Of a stretch of 5,653 nt of DNA, positions 1 to 5,552 are shown in pieces. Under the pieces are notes generated by a model that saw only the letters and a list, made by a program, of their open reading frames with translations, made no database searches and had not been told where the DNA came from. Positions within the stretch are counted from its first letter, which is position 1; each line of letters starts with the position of its first letter. Source of the DNA: Oscillospiraceae bacterium. Lineage in GTDB: Bacteria > Bacillota > Clostridia > Saccharofermentanales > Saccharofermentanaceae. The position numbers were made by a program, and so were the translations under genes. The stretch covers positions 1 to 5,653 of the forward strand of contig CACZPC010000097.1 in assembly GCA_902782985.1 (NCBI GenBank), given 5' to 3'.

Positions 1-237
1 ATCGAATGTGAAGCCAGGAGCGACATGAACGTTTGGAATTTCTCCGGATATTATACGGTGGAATATGAAGGAAACGTCATCTACACAGAATCAGGTTATA
101 TAAGAGCTTGTGTATCTGTCTCATCAGGTCCTGATATTCCGCTTGATCCGTCCGGAACACATTTAGCTTCAGGAGAATATACGATCACATATTATGACGA
201 AGAAGGTAATCAGCTGTGCACCGATTCCTGCACCGTG
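1..237 (+). repeat. Protein repeat unit 1 of the surface protein
   Basis: This is the first copy of a 79-residue module that aligns gaplessly with the copy encoded at 337-573. Conserved positions include the Cys at repeat residue 3, SGEYT at about 57-61 and a Cys-x-Val ending. The left boundary is the window edge, so the true unit may start further upstream. Confidence 0.6.
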
Positions 238-591
238 GTAGAAGAAGGAACATTTGCAGTCGCCGAACACTTAAGCTGGGGCTTTAACGAATGGGACTAC
301 GATACGGATCAGCCCTACTTCGACAATACATCCATAATGCAGTGCAGTCTGAGCTATGTCGGCGATCTGGACGAATCATCGGTAACCGCCACCGTTTACT
401 ATAACGGCGAAGAGATATACAGCTGCGAAGGTACGGAGGTGATCATCAGTACAGTCTCGAATTCCGACGTTCAGGCTGTAGCCGCTATGGGATCATATTT
501 CGACAGCGGAGAATATACATTCACTTTCACGGATCAGTCAGGCAACACGATCAGCTCCGAGACCTGCTATGTCATAAACGGTAACAACTGA
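1..591 (+). CDS. Probable secreted/surface protein with two tandem 79-residue repeats (5' end outside window)
   Basis: I do not recognise a named family. The frame is open to the left edge, and the visible 196 residues are rich in Thr, Ser, Tyr, Asp and Glu with alternating hydrophobic residues, as in extracellular beta-sandwich modules. Residues 1-79 and 113-191 (numbered from the first codon of the window) align without a gap over 79 positions, with about 23 identities. Shared points include a Cys at repeat position 3, a Tyr-x-Gly-x-x-Ile-Tyr strand near position 25, the SGEYT strand, a D-x-x-G-N turn and a Cys two residues from the end. The repeat begins upstream of the first ATG (position 25), so that ATG is probably internal, although AGGAG at 16-20 resembles a ribosome site. 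No signal peptide or anchor is visible; it would lie upstream. It ends with TGA at 589-591. Export is inferred from composition only. Confidence 0.72.
   Translation: MECEARSDMNVWNFSGYYTVEYEGNVIYTESGYIRACVSVSSGPDIPLDPSGTHLASGEYTITYYDEEGNQLCTDSCTVVEEGTFAVAEHLSWGFNEWDYDTDQPYFDNTSIMQCSLSYVGDLDESSVTATVYYNGEEIYSCEGTEVIISTVSNSDVQAVAAMGSYFDSGEYTFTFTDQSGNTISSETCYVINGNN
337..573 (+). repeat. Protein repeat unit 2 of the surface protein
   Basis: This is the second copy of the 79-residue module, separated from the first by a 33-residue linker with an acidic/aromatic stretch (WGFNEWDYD). It shares about 23 of 79 residues with copy 1 and needs no gaps. The similarity is at protein level only, which implies an old duplication. 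Confidence 0.6.
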
Positions 592-627
592 CAGAAAGGA
601 TCCGGCTGCTCGAAATGCCGGACTGTC
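590..627. terminator. Imperfect hairpin between convergent genes; weak candidate terminator
   Basis: TCCGGC at 601-606 pairs with GCCGGA at 617-622. GACAG at 590-594 can extend the stem with CTGTC at 623-627 if six bases (595-600) bulge out. The structure overlaps the stop codon of the plus-strand gene and lies between two convergent genes. There is no clear T-run on the plus strand, and only a short TCCTTT after the inner stem on the minus strand. It may be a weak bidirectional terminator or just an RNA structure. Confidence 0.3.
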
Positions 628-649
628 GGATAGCATAAGAATGATGCTG

Positions 650-1705
650 TTACCAGCAATTACATACGAGACTGCTCGAGTGATACTGCCAGGATCCGTC
701 TACCCATTCGACTCTTACAAATGCCGAGGAACAGGCATTCGGGAAACTGTACTGGCTGTCCTCGATAATGCCCCTGTGTCCGTCTGAGCCCATAAAGAGA
801 TCATATGCATAGCTGTTGTCGGTAGTAGAACAGATGATCTCGCCGCCGCTGTTGTCAAATAGTACCAGCGCGCTCTGGCCATTGGGCCTCGTATGATCAA
901 AAGAAACAGTACACTCCACTGCTCTGGTGCGTGTACCGTCTGAAGACGTGAAATTCCATTCCGCTAATCCGATCTCGGATCTGTGGCTGTTGACAAGACT
1001 ATTGAAGTACGACGTATCCACAAAGTAGCCGTAGACCGTACCGTAACCGTCCACCTCATAAGATGAGATGCCATTGCCGTTATATGTGACACTGAGGTCG
1101 GGACCTGACGAAGCAGGCTCGGACTGAGGCTCGGAAGCCGGCGCATCCGATGAAGATGAAGAAGAACCTGCCGAAGCCGGCTGAGCGGATGAAGACTCTT
1201 CTGCGGAAGCCTCATCCTCCGTTGTCTCCTCGGTCTCTTCTGTCTCTTCCGTCTCCTCGACGAAAGTTATCCCGCCTTCGACTCCCGGATCCTCCTCGGA
1301 TAACTTGGTCATGATGACATATCCTATGGATCCGTCGGGAAGCTCCACGGCATAATAATGCCTTACCGTACCTATTACATGAAATGATGTTCCTGTGGTA
1401 TATTCGGCGATCACCTCACCTCTTAATGAGGGATCATCCTTAATGACTCCGTCCCTGATCGCATACATGACAAGGTCGATCGCCTCGCCCTCATGCACGC
1501 CTCCCGTAGCATCATCATCAGGATCTGACTCCTCCTGACTCGTCTCGGAAGTCGTCTCGCTTACATCTACTGCGGTAATGACTACCGTCTCCGAAGATGT
1601 CGGTACGCTTATGTCAGCATCATCAGCAGCACACGAAGATACAGACGCCGCTATGGATGCGGCGATCAGCATGAGTGCTATTATCCTGTTCTTTCTATTA
1701 ATCAA
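650..1705 (-). CDS. Lipoprotein with SH3-like domain, acidic/Ser-rich linker and C-terminal CAP/SCP (YkwD-like) domain
   Basis: The 351-residue product starts with a lipoprotein signal: basic residues 3-7, a hydrophobic stretch at 8-22, and VSSC with the lipidated Cys at 25. Residues about 73-136 resemble a bacterial SH3 domain (the GEVIAEYTTGTSFHVIG and GSIGYVIMTKL strands). Residues 149-202 form a low-complexity linker of Glu-Thr-Glu units and Ser/Ala/Pro. Residues about 231-350 match the CAP/SCP fold: a helix at FNSLVNSHRSEIGL, then RAVECTVSFDHTRPNG, GGEI and SDGHRGII. The likely CAP tetrad is Glu264, His271, Glu289 and His310. Five further Cys (265, 292, 325, 348, 350) could form disulfides. 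The start is TTG: the frame closes just upstream, and AGGGG at 1716-1720 is spaced 10 nt from it. The next ATG would cut into the signal peptide. A role at the outer membrane face or cell wall is inferred; the biochemical activity of bacterial CAP domains is poorly known. Confidence 0.86.
   Translation of the reverse strand: MINRKNRIIALMLIAASIAASVSSCAADDADISVPTSSETVVITAVDVSETTSETSQEESDPDDDATGGVHEGEAIDLVMYAIRDGVIKDDPSLRGEVIAEYTTGTSFHVIGTVRHYYAVELPDGSIGYVIMTKLSEEDPGVEGGITFVEETEETEETEETTEDEASAEESSSAQPASAGSSSSSSDAPASEPQSEPASSGPDLSVTYNGNGISSYEVDGYGTVYGYFVDTSYFNSLVNSHRSEIGLAEWNFTSSDGTRTRAVECTVSFDHTRPNGQSALVLFDNSGGEIICSTTDNSYAYDLFMGSDGHRGIIEDSQYSFPNACSSAFVRVEWVDGSWQYHSSSLVCNCW
1217..1261 (-). repeat. 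Short in-frame tandem repeat (about 9 bp, GTCTCTTCN type) in the lipoprotein linker
   Basis: The plus strand shows repeated GTCTC(C/T)TC units that encode Glu-Glu-Thr tripeptides at residues about 149-163. Because the units are multiples of three, slippage would change linker length without breaking the frame. Confidence 0.55.
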
Positions 1706-1715
1706 TTGATCGATA

Positions 1716-1720
1716 CCCCT
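1716..1720 (-). promoter_or_regulatory. Shine-Dalgarno site (AGGGG) fixing the TTG start of the lipoprotein
   Basis: AGGGG on the minus strand lies 10 nt before the TTG at 1703-1705. No in-frame ATG lies between the upstream in-frame stop (TAA within 1740-1746) and this TTG, so the site decides the start. Confidence 0.65.
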
Positions 1721-1740
1721 GATAAATGCATTCAGTATAG

Positions 1741-1749
1741 ATTATAACA
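1741..1749 (-). promoter_or_regulatory. Extended -10 promoter (TGTTATAAT) for the lipoprotein gene
   Basis: The minus strand reads TGTTATAAT, a perfect TATAAT hexamer with the TGn extension. No good -35 lies 16-18 bp upstream, which fits extended -10 promoters. Transcription would start near 1733, giving a leader of about 28 nt before the TTG. Confidence 0.6.
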
Positions 1750-1851
1750 ATTGATGCGGCATTCCGATTGATCAATTACATATCATTTTTGAACCATACT
1801 CTTCTGTCTCCAAAAGTACGTCTCAAAGACAACAATATCAATCGTTTCCTC

Positions 1852-1864
1852 CCTGATTATACAG
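1852..1864 (-). promoter_or_regulatory. Second minus-strand -10-like element identical to that of the Fe-S/luxE/luxC operon
   Basis: Read on the minus strand this is CTGTATAATCAGG, containing TATAAT at 1856-1861. The same 13 bases occur at 5465-5477, at the promoter of the downstream operon. It points toward the lipoprotein gene and would give a leader of about 140 nt. No convincing -35 is present. Confidence 0.35.
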
Positions 1865-1933
1865 TAGTTTCATCCGTTATGCATCGCGTGTTTTGTCACT
1901 TTAACCAATAATCCGACAGATATTTCCTAACAT

Positions 1934-1963
1934 CTGCCAAATGTAAAATTTGTTTGTTATGCT
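1934..1963 (+). promoter_or_regulatory. Candidate promoter for the S51-like gene
   Basis: CTGCCA (1934-1939) and TATGCT (1958-1963), 18 bp apart, each match 4 of 6 consensus bases. Transcription would start near 1970. An inverted repeat, CAGAT (1917-1921) and ATCTG (1932-1936), overlaps the -35, and GTTAT (1956-1960) and ATAAC (1970-1974) flank the start region. The rest of 1706-1975 holds no gene that I can see. Confidence 0.3.
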
Positions 1964-2023
1964 AATCTTATAACGATGTCTTTCGAAGAAAAAGACAAAA
2001 AGAATGAGTCATCAGAGGAATTT

Positions 2024-2737
2024 ATGAAACAGTTTTTCACATCCAATCCGTTTAAGGCTGACGGATCAATCAACGAAGAGAATGATTTTCTCTGGAACAT
2101 CAAATACAGCCTCCCTTACGAGACAAATGCACTTCTGGTATCTTCATCCTATAAGGATTCTCTCACCAATGACAGACTTGCTACCAATATCAAGGACGCA
2201 TTTAATTCCAAGGGCATCTTCTTTAAGAGCATGGATGTACTTGATTACCGTACTGCTTCCATGAGCAAGGAAGAGATCGCCGCACACAACTTCATCATAA
2301 TCGCAGGCGGCCATGCCCCTACGCAGAATGACTTCATCAGGATAACCGGGCTCAAGGACAAGCTCGAAGGCTATGACGGTACGATCATGGGCATCGGCGT
2401 CGGATCCATAAATGCAGCTGAAGAAGTCTATATGCTTCCCGAACACGACGGCGAGGCTGCTGACAACTCCTTCGAGCGTTTCCGCATCGGACTTGGTCTT
2501 ACAAAGCTTCAGATCATACCTCATTATGATCAGACTGTTAATTCTTCCGTCGACGGCTTCCCCATTCGCGAAAGGATGATCTACGACAGTAAGGACAAGA
2601 AATTCCTAGGCCTTCCCGACGGCAGTTACGTAATGAGCACTGACGGAGTCGAGCTCATCTACGGCACACACTACAAGATCGAGAACCGTGCAGTCACAAA
2701 GATCGAAGCAAGCTTCATGGCTAAGTCCTTCGAGTGA
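2024..2737 (+). CDS. Peptidase S51 (peptidase E)-like protein, nucleophile motif altered
   Basis: The 237-residue product matches the clostridial branch of the S51/class I glutamine-amidotransferase-like fold. It shows an N-terminal SxNEExxFL motif, a Rossmann-like strand NALLVSSS, AGGHAPTQNDF around residues 94-104 (the usual GGHxPTQN signature), a nucleophile-elbow region at 122-128, VYMLPEHDGE at about 135-144, GLGLTKLQIIPHYD around 156-168 with the family His at 167, and LPDGSYV near 197. Active S51 peptidases carry Gly-x-Ser-Ala-Gly at the elbow; here it reads G-I-G-V-G-S, so the catalytic Ser is Gly125. Loss of peptidase activity is inferred. The start at 2024 is chosen because AGAGGA (2014-2019) precedes it and relatives begin there. 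An in-frame ATG at 1976 would add 16 hydrophilic residues but lacks a ribosome site. The gene appears to be a single transcription unit ended by the terminator at 2774-2813. Confidence 0.82.
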   Translation: MKQFFTSNPFKADGSINEENDFLWNIKYSLPYETNALLVSSSYKDSLTNDRLATNIKDAFNSKGIFFKSMDVLDYRTASMSKEEIAAHNFIIIAGGHAPTQNDFIRITGLKDKLEGYDGTIMGIGVGSINAAEEVYMLPEHDGEAADNSFERFRIGLGLTKLQIIPHYDQTVNSSVDGFPIRERMIYDSKDKKFLGLPDGSYVMSTDGVELIYGTHYKIENRAVTKIEASFMAKSFE

Positions 2738-2773
2738 CGACTCCGGCAAGATCACAGATCTCACAACCAAAGC

Positions 2774-2820
2774 GAGCCTCCGTTCACGCATCATAGCGCA
2801 CGGGGGCTCTTTTGTTTATT
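2774..2820 (+). terminator. Rho-independent terminator after the S51-like gene, possibly bidirectional
   Basis: GAGCCTCCGT (2774-2783) pairs with ACGGGGGCTC (2800-2809) as a 10-bp stem with one G-U wobble and a 16-nt loop, followed by TTTTGTTTATT. It sits between the convergent S51-like and luxC-like genes. On the minus strand the stem is followed by GCTTTGGTTG, so it may also serve the luxC end less efficiently. Confidence 0.88.
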
Positions 2821-2836
2821 ACATTCCGCAGGAGTG

Positions 2837-4117
2837 TCATCCTTCAGATGAATCGATATTTTCCGTCTCGACTATCCTGCTGTACATCCTCAGGGCATAT
2901 GTTCCGTCATGAGCCTCACCGCTGGTCATACGCGACATCTTTCCTGCGGTGGTGATTCGTACGATCCCTATATCGCCCAGCTTTGCCGCCGTCTTATAAA
3001 ATGTATCCCGGTCATCGGTCAGCACAGCGGCAGTCTGAAGATAATCCTTATATTTCTTAAGTAGCGCTATCTTGTCGAAAGGCAGTCTCTTCACCCATAC
3101 ATTGCGATAAAGATAAGACAGTTCCAGCTTATCATCGTCGCACACTATTACGCTTATGCCGTCCCCGGCGAAGATCCTGCGCCCGGTATCACCGCTTTCG
3201 AGCCTTTCGTTATATATGGTTATCGCATTTTTGGCACGCATCCCGTAGCTTACTTCCCCGCAGGCTTTATTCTCTTCCTTGAGGATCTCGAAGAAATGCT
3301 CGGCGAAGTCGAGCTGCTCCTCATACGAATCCGTCGCCAGAAAGATCCCCTGACACGATGAGCACAGGAGCTGATTCGTAACACAGATCGCCCGTGCCAG
3401 TTCATGAAGTTTATCGTCGCTGCAACCGGGATATACATACGCAAATGACAGCTTATGTCCCCAGGAGATTATCTTCGTATTGGGAGAAGCCATAGTCCTG
3501 GCGGCTCTTACCGCCATGTCTCCGCCCCATACCACCACGGCATCGCTTAAGTCCGCCAGGCGCTTTATGTTGACCGTATCAGTCGATGGGACATCAAAAA
3601 CATAGATATGATCGGCCAGATCAGGCTGAACCTTGATAAGCTCGGTCAGGAGCTTCATCGACAATCCCGAATCCCCCATGGGAAGCTTTAATATATTGAT
3701 ATTTCCGGCCAGAAGACCTTCCACAACGCTATAAGCCGGAAGGACATCCACATTACCGGCCGCGATATGCAGCAATACTCCGAGGGGATATCTCTCGCGG
3801 GTGATACTGCCGTCTATGACTTTCTTATCGTCACATAATTCCACCCGGCATTTATATTCCAGCTTCTCCCTGGTAAAGAGAGAGGCCATATCCCTGAACT
3901 GATCATCCGATATGTTAAACGCCTCGATAAAGGGATCCGTTATCTCACTGAATTCACCCGCCATGACTCTCCTTGCCAGATCATCACACGCGTCGATGAC
4001 TGTCGATATATCAAGACGGCGTCCTTCATTTATCGGAGTGTAAAGATCCGCAGGCAATCTGTCCAGGAGCTCATCCTGCTTAACATTATCGTATACTTTG
4101 CCTTTGTATAAGATCAT
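2837..4117 (-). CDS. luxC: LuxC-family acyl-CoA/acyl-protein reductase
   Basis: The 426-residue product matches the LuxC family (PF05893), an aldehyde dehydrogenase-like reductase that takes an acyl group from a LuxE-type synthetase or CoA onto its own Cys and reduces it with NADPH to an aldehyde. Visible signatures are RYPLGVLLHIAAGNV (109-123), GLLAGNINILKLP (134-146), VVVWGGD (194-200), SWGHKLSFAYV (218-228), NQLLCSSCQG (248-257) with the likely nucleophile Cys252, and the C-terminal AHDGTYAL-x-x-YSRIVE. It is somewhat shorter than the luminous-bacterial LuxC (around 480 residues). ATG at 4115-4117 follows AAGGGGTGA (4124-4132), whose last bases are the stop codon of the upstream gene, so translation is probably coupled. 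It is the last gene of the operon. The true substrate is unknown; the symbol marks family membership, not a role in bioluminescence. Confidence 0.92.
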   Translation of the reverse strand: MILYKGKVYDNVKQDELLDRLPADLYTPINEGRRLDISTVIDACDDLARRVMAGEFSEITDPFIEAFNISDDQFRDMASLFTREKLEYKCRVELCDDKKVIDGSITRERYPLGVLLHIAAGNVDVLPAYSVVEGLLAGNINILKLPMGDSGLSMKLLTELIKVQPDLADHIYVFDVPSTDTVNIKRLADLSDAVVVWGGDMAVRAARTMASPNTKIISWGHKLSFAYVYPGCSDDKLHELARAICVTNQLLCSSCQGIFLATDSYEEQLDFAEHFFEILKEENKACGEVSYGMRAKNAITIYNERLESGDTGRRIFAGDGISVIVCDDDKLELSYLYRNVWVKRLPFDKIALLKKYKDYLQTAAVLTDDRDTFYKTAAKLGDIGIVRITTAGKMSRMTSGEAHDGTYALRMYSRIVETENIDSSEG

Positions 4118-4123
4118 GAGATG

Positions 4124-4132
4124 TCACCCCTT
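4124..4132 (-). promoter_or_regulatory. luxC Shine-Dalgarno site embedded in the luxE stop
   Basis: AAG GGG TGA on the minus strand encodes the last Lys-Gly and stop of LuxE and closely matches the anti-16S sequence. It ends 6 nt before the luxC ATG, so ribosomes finishing luxE are placed to start luxC. Confidence 0.75.
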
Positions 4133-5233
4133 AAGATATTCATCCGCGCCGGCAGCACATGTCACGATATCGCCGATGCCGACTCTGCCTATTATCTCCA
4201 GCCAGGGAGACTTTGCTCCGCAGGGGCACCCTTCAGAATGCAGGATCCCGAGATCATCGGTCATGATACTTGTTACCGGAGTCGCATGCATCATGGGAGT
4301 CATAAGATTTACAAGTCCTTCCTGTCCGTCGGGCAAGGGAAGGAACGTATCCGGATCTCTTATTACCACTCTGCTGTAGACCGGCACATGGAAATGATGG
4401 CATTTACAGTCCGTATAAAGGATCGGATGTTCTACTGCGCCGAAGAATTCCACGATATTATCCTGATCTATATCAAGAACTTCCTTGACCAGAGCATAGA
4501 AATCTTCTTTCTCCACCTTCTCGGTATAAAACTGCTTCCATCCGCCTCCCAGTGTCACCTTAGATCCTTTAGGCATCTTATACCTGATCCCCTTCTCTTT
4601 CATATTCCTGAGCAGGAAATAAGTATAAGCGGGAAAACCGATGGTCCTCATGGGAAGAGACGACTCAGACGCCTTCTTCATGGCACGAAGGACACGATCC
4701 CAGGAGAGCTTATAACCCGAAGAAGTATTCTCCAGCGCGAAAGTCCTGCTTGCCGCGGGCGCAAAGAAAGTAAATCCCAGAGCGGTCTTACTTACGGCAG
4801 TCTGGTTCGACTTGGTAGGCTGATATCCGAATATGATGTAATTAACCGGCTTCACTGACCACAGCTTATGATAGCGGCCGACATTTATTACCATCTTGGC
4901 GCCGTCCATGATCGTCTTAAGATCAAGGCTTACCCGGCTCATCTTACCGCTTGTTCCCGATGAAGTGGCCTTGATAAGCTGCTTTCCTGCCGGTACGCTC
5001 TGAAGATCATGATGCTTAAGATAAAGCGTCGGAAGGAACGGGATCTTAATGACATCATCAAATGAGGATATCTTTTCAGGGTCAAATGAGAACTCATTCA
5101 GGATCTTTCTGTACCCTTCACAATTTCTGAAGTGATGGATGCAGTTCTCTTTCATCGCCTGCACGAAAAGCATTTCGCTGCCTTCCGTATCATATATATC
5201 CTTATATGAAAACAGCTTGGATGTATAACTCAT
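4124..5233 (-). CDS. luxE: LuxE-family acyl-protein synthetase (acyl-activating enzyme)
   Basis: The 369-residue product matches the LuxE family (PF04443), which adenylates a carboxylic acid with ATP and then holds it as a thioester for transfer to LuxC. The ATP-binding motif TSSGTSG is at 90-96, GGGWKQF at 229-235, FFGAVEH at 263-269, the SRVVIRDPDT-x-x-PLPDG-x-EGL block at 287-307, TDDLG at 325-329, CPCG at 336-339 and GRVGIGDIVTC at 349-359. Cys359 lies where LuxE proteins carry the acyl-accepting Cys near the C terminus (Cys364 in Photobacterium). Cys276, Cys278, Cys336 and Cys338 could bind a metal, which is inferred. The start fits the family length and N-terminal LFSYxxIY pattern, but no Shine-Dalgarno lies before it. 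The upstream Fe-S gene ends 7 nt away, so reinitiation is likely. The physiological acid is not evident. Confidence 0.92.
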   Translation of the reverse strand: MSYTSKLFSYKDIYDTEGSEMLFVQAMKENCIHHFRNCEGYRKILNEFSFDPEKISSFDDVIKIPFLPTLYLKHHDLQSVPAGKQLIKATSSGTSGKMSRVSLDLKTIMDGAKMVINVGRYHKLWSVKPVNYIIFGYQPTKSNQTAVSKTALGFTFFAPAASRTFALENTSSGYKLSWDRVLRAMKKASESSLPMRTIGFPAYTYFLLRNMKEKGIRYKMPKGSKVTLGGGWKQFYTEKVEKEDFYALVKEVLDIDQDNIVEFFGAVEHPILYTDCKCHHFHVPVYSRVVIRDPDTFLPLPDGQEGLVNLMTPMMHATPVTSIMTDDLGILHSEGCPCGAKSPWLEIIGRVGIGDIVTCAAGADEYLKG

Positions 5234-5240
5234 GAGGAAG

Positions 5241-5435
5241 TTATCGGCTCATTATCTCCGATATGGCATCCATTATCTTATCGTGGCAACCGCCGCATCC
5301 TGTAGAGCAATGAGTAAGCTCCTGTACCTTATCGAAAGATGCCTGTACATCGGAGAATTTCTCATTCTGATTAAGTGCATCTTCAACATCGAAGTAAGTA
5401 ACGTTCATGCAATTGCAGATAGTATAGTTTTCCAT
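5241..5435 (-). CDS. BFD-like [2Fe-2S]-binding small protein
   Basis: The 64-residue product matches the BFD-like [2Fe-2S] fold (Fer2_BFD). It has Cys7-x-Cys9 at the start (ICNCMNVTYFDVEDAL) and Cys47-x2-Cys50 in STGCGGC near the end, preceded by a helix with VQELT and followed by an amphipathic helix. An extra Cys43 lies beside the C-terminal pair, and the spacing between the pairs (37 residues) is a little longer than the 32 of E. coli Bfd. Such domains carry electrons or act as iron-sulfur donors or partners. ATG at 5433-5435 has a strong GGAGG (5441-5445) spaced 5 nt. It is the first gene of the operon, 7 nt ahead of luxE. An electron-transfer link to the aldehyde pathway is inferred from position only. 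Confidence 0.88.
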   Translation of the reverse strand: MENYTICNCMNVTYFDVEDALNQNEKFSDVQASFDKVQELTHCSTGCGGCHDKIMDAISEIMSR

Positions 5436-5440
5436 AAGAA

Positions 5441-5445
5441 CCTCC
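5441..5445 (-). promoter_or_regulatory. Shine-Dalgarno site (GGAGG) of the Fe-S/luxE/luxC operon
   Basis: GGAGG lies 5 nt before the ATG of the BFD-like gene. It is the only strong ribosome site at the head of the operon; luxE has none of its own, so luxE translation probably depends on entry here. Confidence 0.7.
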
Positions 5446-5468
5446 GAAGCACATAGTGATATATCCTG

Positions 5469-5474
5469 ATTATA
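5469..5474 (-). promoter_or_regulatory. -10 element (TATAAT) of the Fe-S/luxE/luxC operon
   Basis: A perfect TATAAT on the minus strand lies 33 bp before the first ATG, implying a leader of about 26 nt. It is inside the 13-base block CTGTATAATCAGG (5465-5477), also found at 1852-1864. No consensus -35 is seen at 16-18 bp, so an activator may be needed. Confidence 0.55.
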
Positions 5475-5500
5475 CAGCAGGCCGTCTCATCCCTGTACCC

Positions 5501-5543
5501 GATAAAATAAAGAACTGCGGCTCCCGTTTGTGGAAACCGCAGT
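5501..5543 (-). terminator. Rho-independent terminator of lepA
   Basis: On the minus strand ACTGCGG (5543-5537) pairs with CCGCAGT (5520-5514), with a 16-nt loop that can add a small TCC/GGA pairing, followed by the T-rich TCTTTATTTTATC. It lies just after the lepA stop and separates lepA from the Fe-S/luxE/luxC operon. Confidence 0.82.
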
Positions 5544-5552
5544 GTTTACTTC

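Larger units (their letters stand above)
1701..1777. promoter_or_regulatory. Cluster of AATTGAT elements around the lipoprotein promoter (candidate operator)
   Basis: AATTGAT occurs at 1704-1710 and 1749-1755 on the plus strand, and at 1701-1707 and 1771-1777 on the minus strand. The first pair forms the palindrome ATCAATTGAT (1701-1710), and the last lies within ATTGATCAAT (1767-1776). The middle copy abuts the extended -10. This could be a regulator's binding array, but no cognate regulator is in view, so the role is inferred. Confidence 0.35.

Noticed and set aside
25..27. ATG with AGGAG upstream as the start of the left-edge protein
   Set aside because: The frame is open to position 1 and the internal repeat alignment extends gaplessly upstream of this ATG, including an aligned Cys; no signal peptide follows it.
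1706..1975. Riboswitch or small RNA in the divergent intergenic region
   Set aside because: I found only short inverted repeats and promoter-like hexamers, with no conserved aptamer pattern or terminator hairpin.
1976..1978. Upstream ATG for the S51-like gene
   Set aside because: No ribosome site precedes it and the extra 16 residues are hydrophilic low-complexity, whereas 2024 has AGAGGA and matches where relatives begin. It is kept as an alternative, since a leaderless start cannot be excluded.
2144..2524. Minus-strand open frame of 126 codons
   Set aside because: It is antisense to the S51-like gene, which has intact family motifs through the same interval.
4121..4858. Long open frame on the plus strand (245 codons)
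   Set aside because: It lies antisense to luxE, whose product has clear family motifs across the whole region; the plus-strand translation shows no recognisable domain and has a His/Arg-rich composition typical of antisense frames.
2837..5233. A bioluminescence (lux) operon
   Set aside because: Only luxC- and luxE-type genes are present; no luxA, luxB or luxD is visible on either side, and lepA bounds the region.
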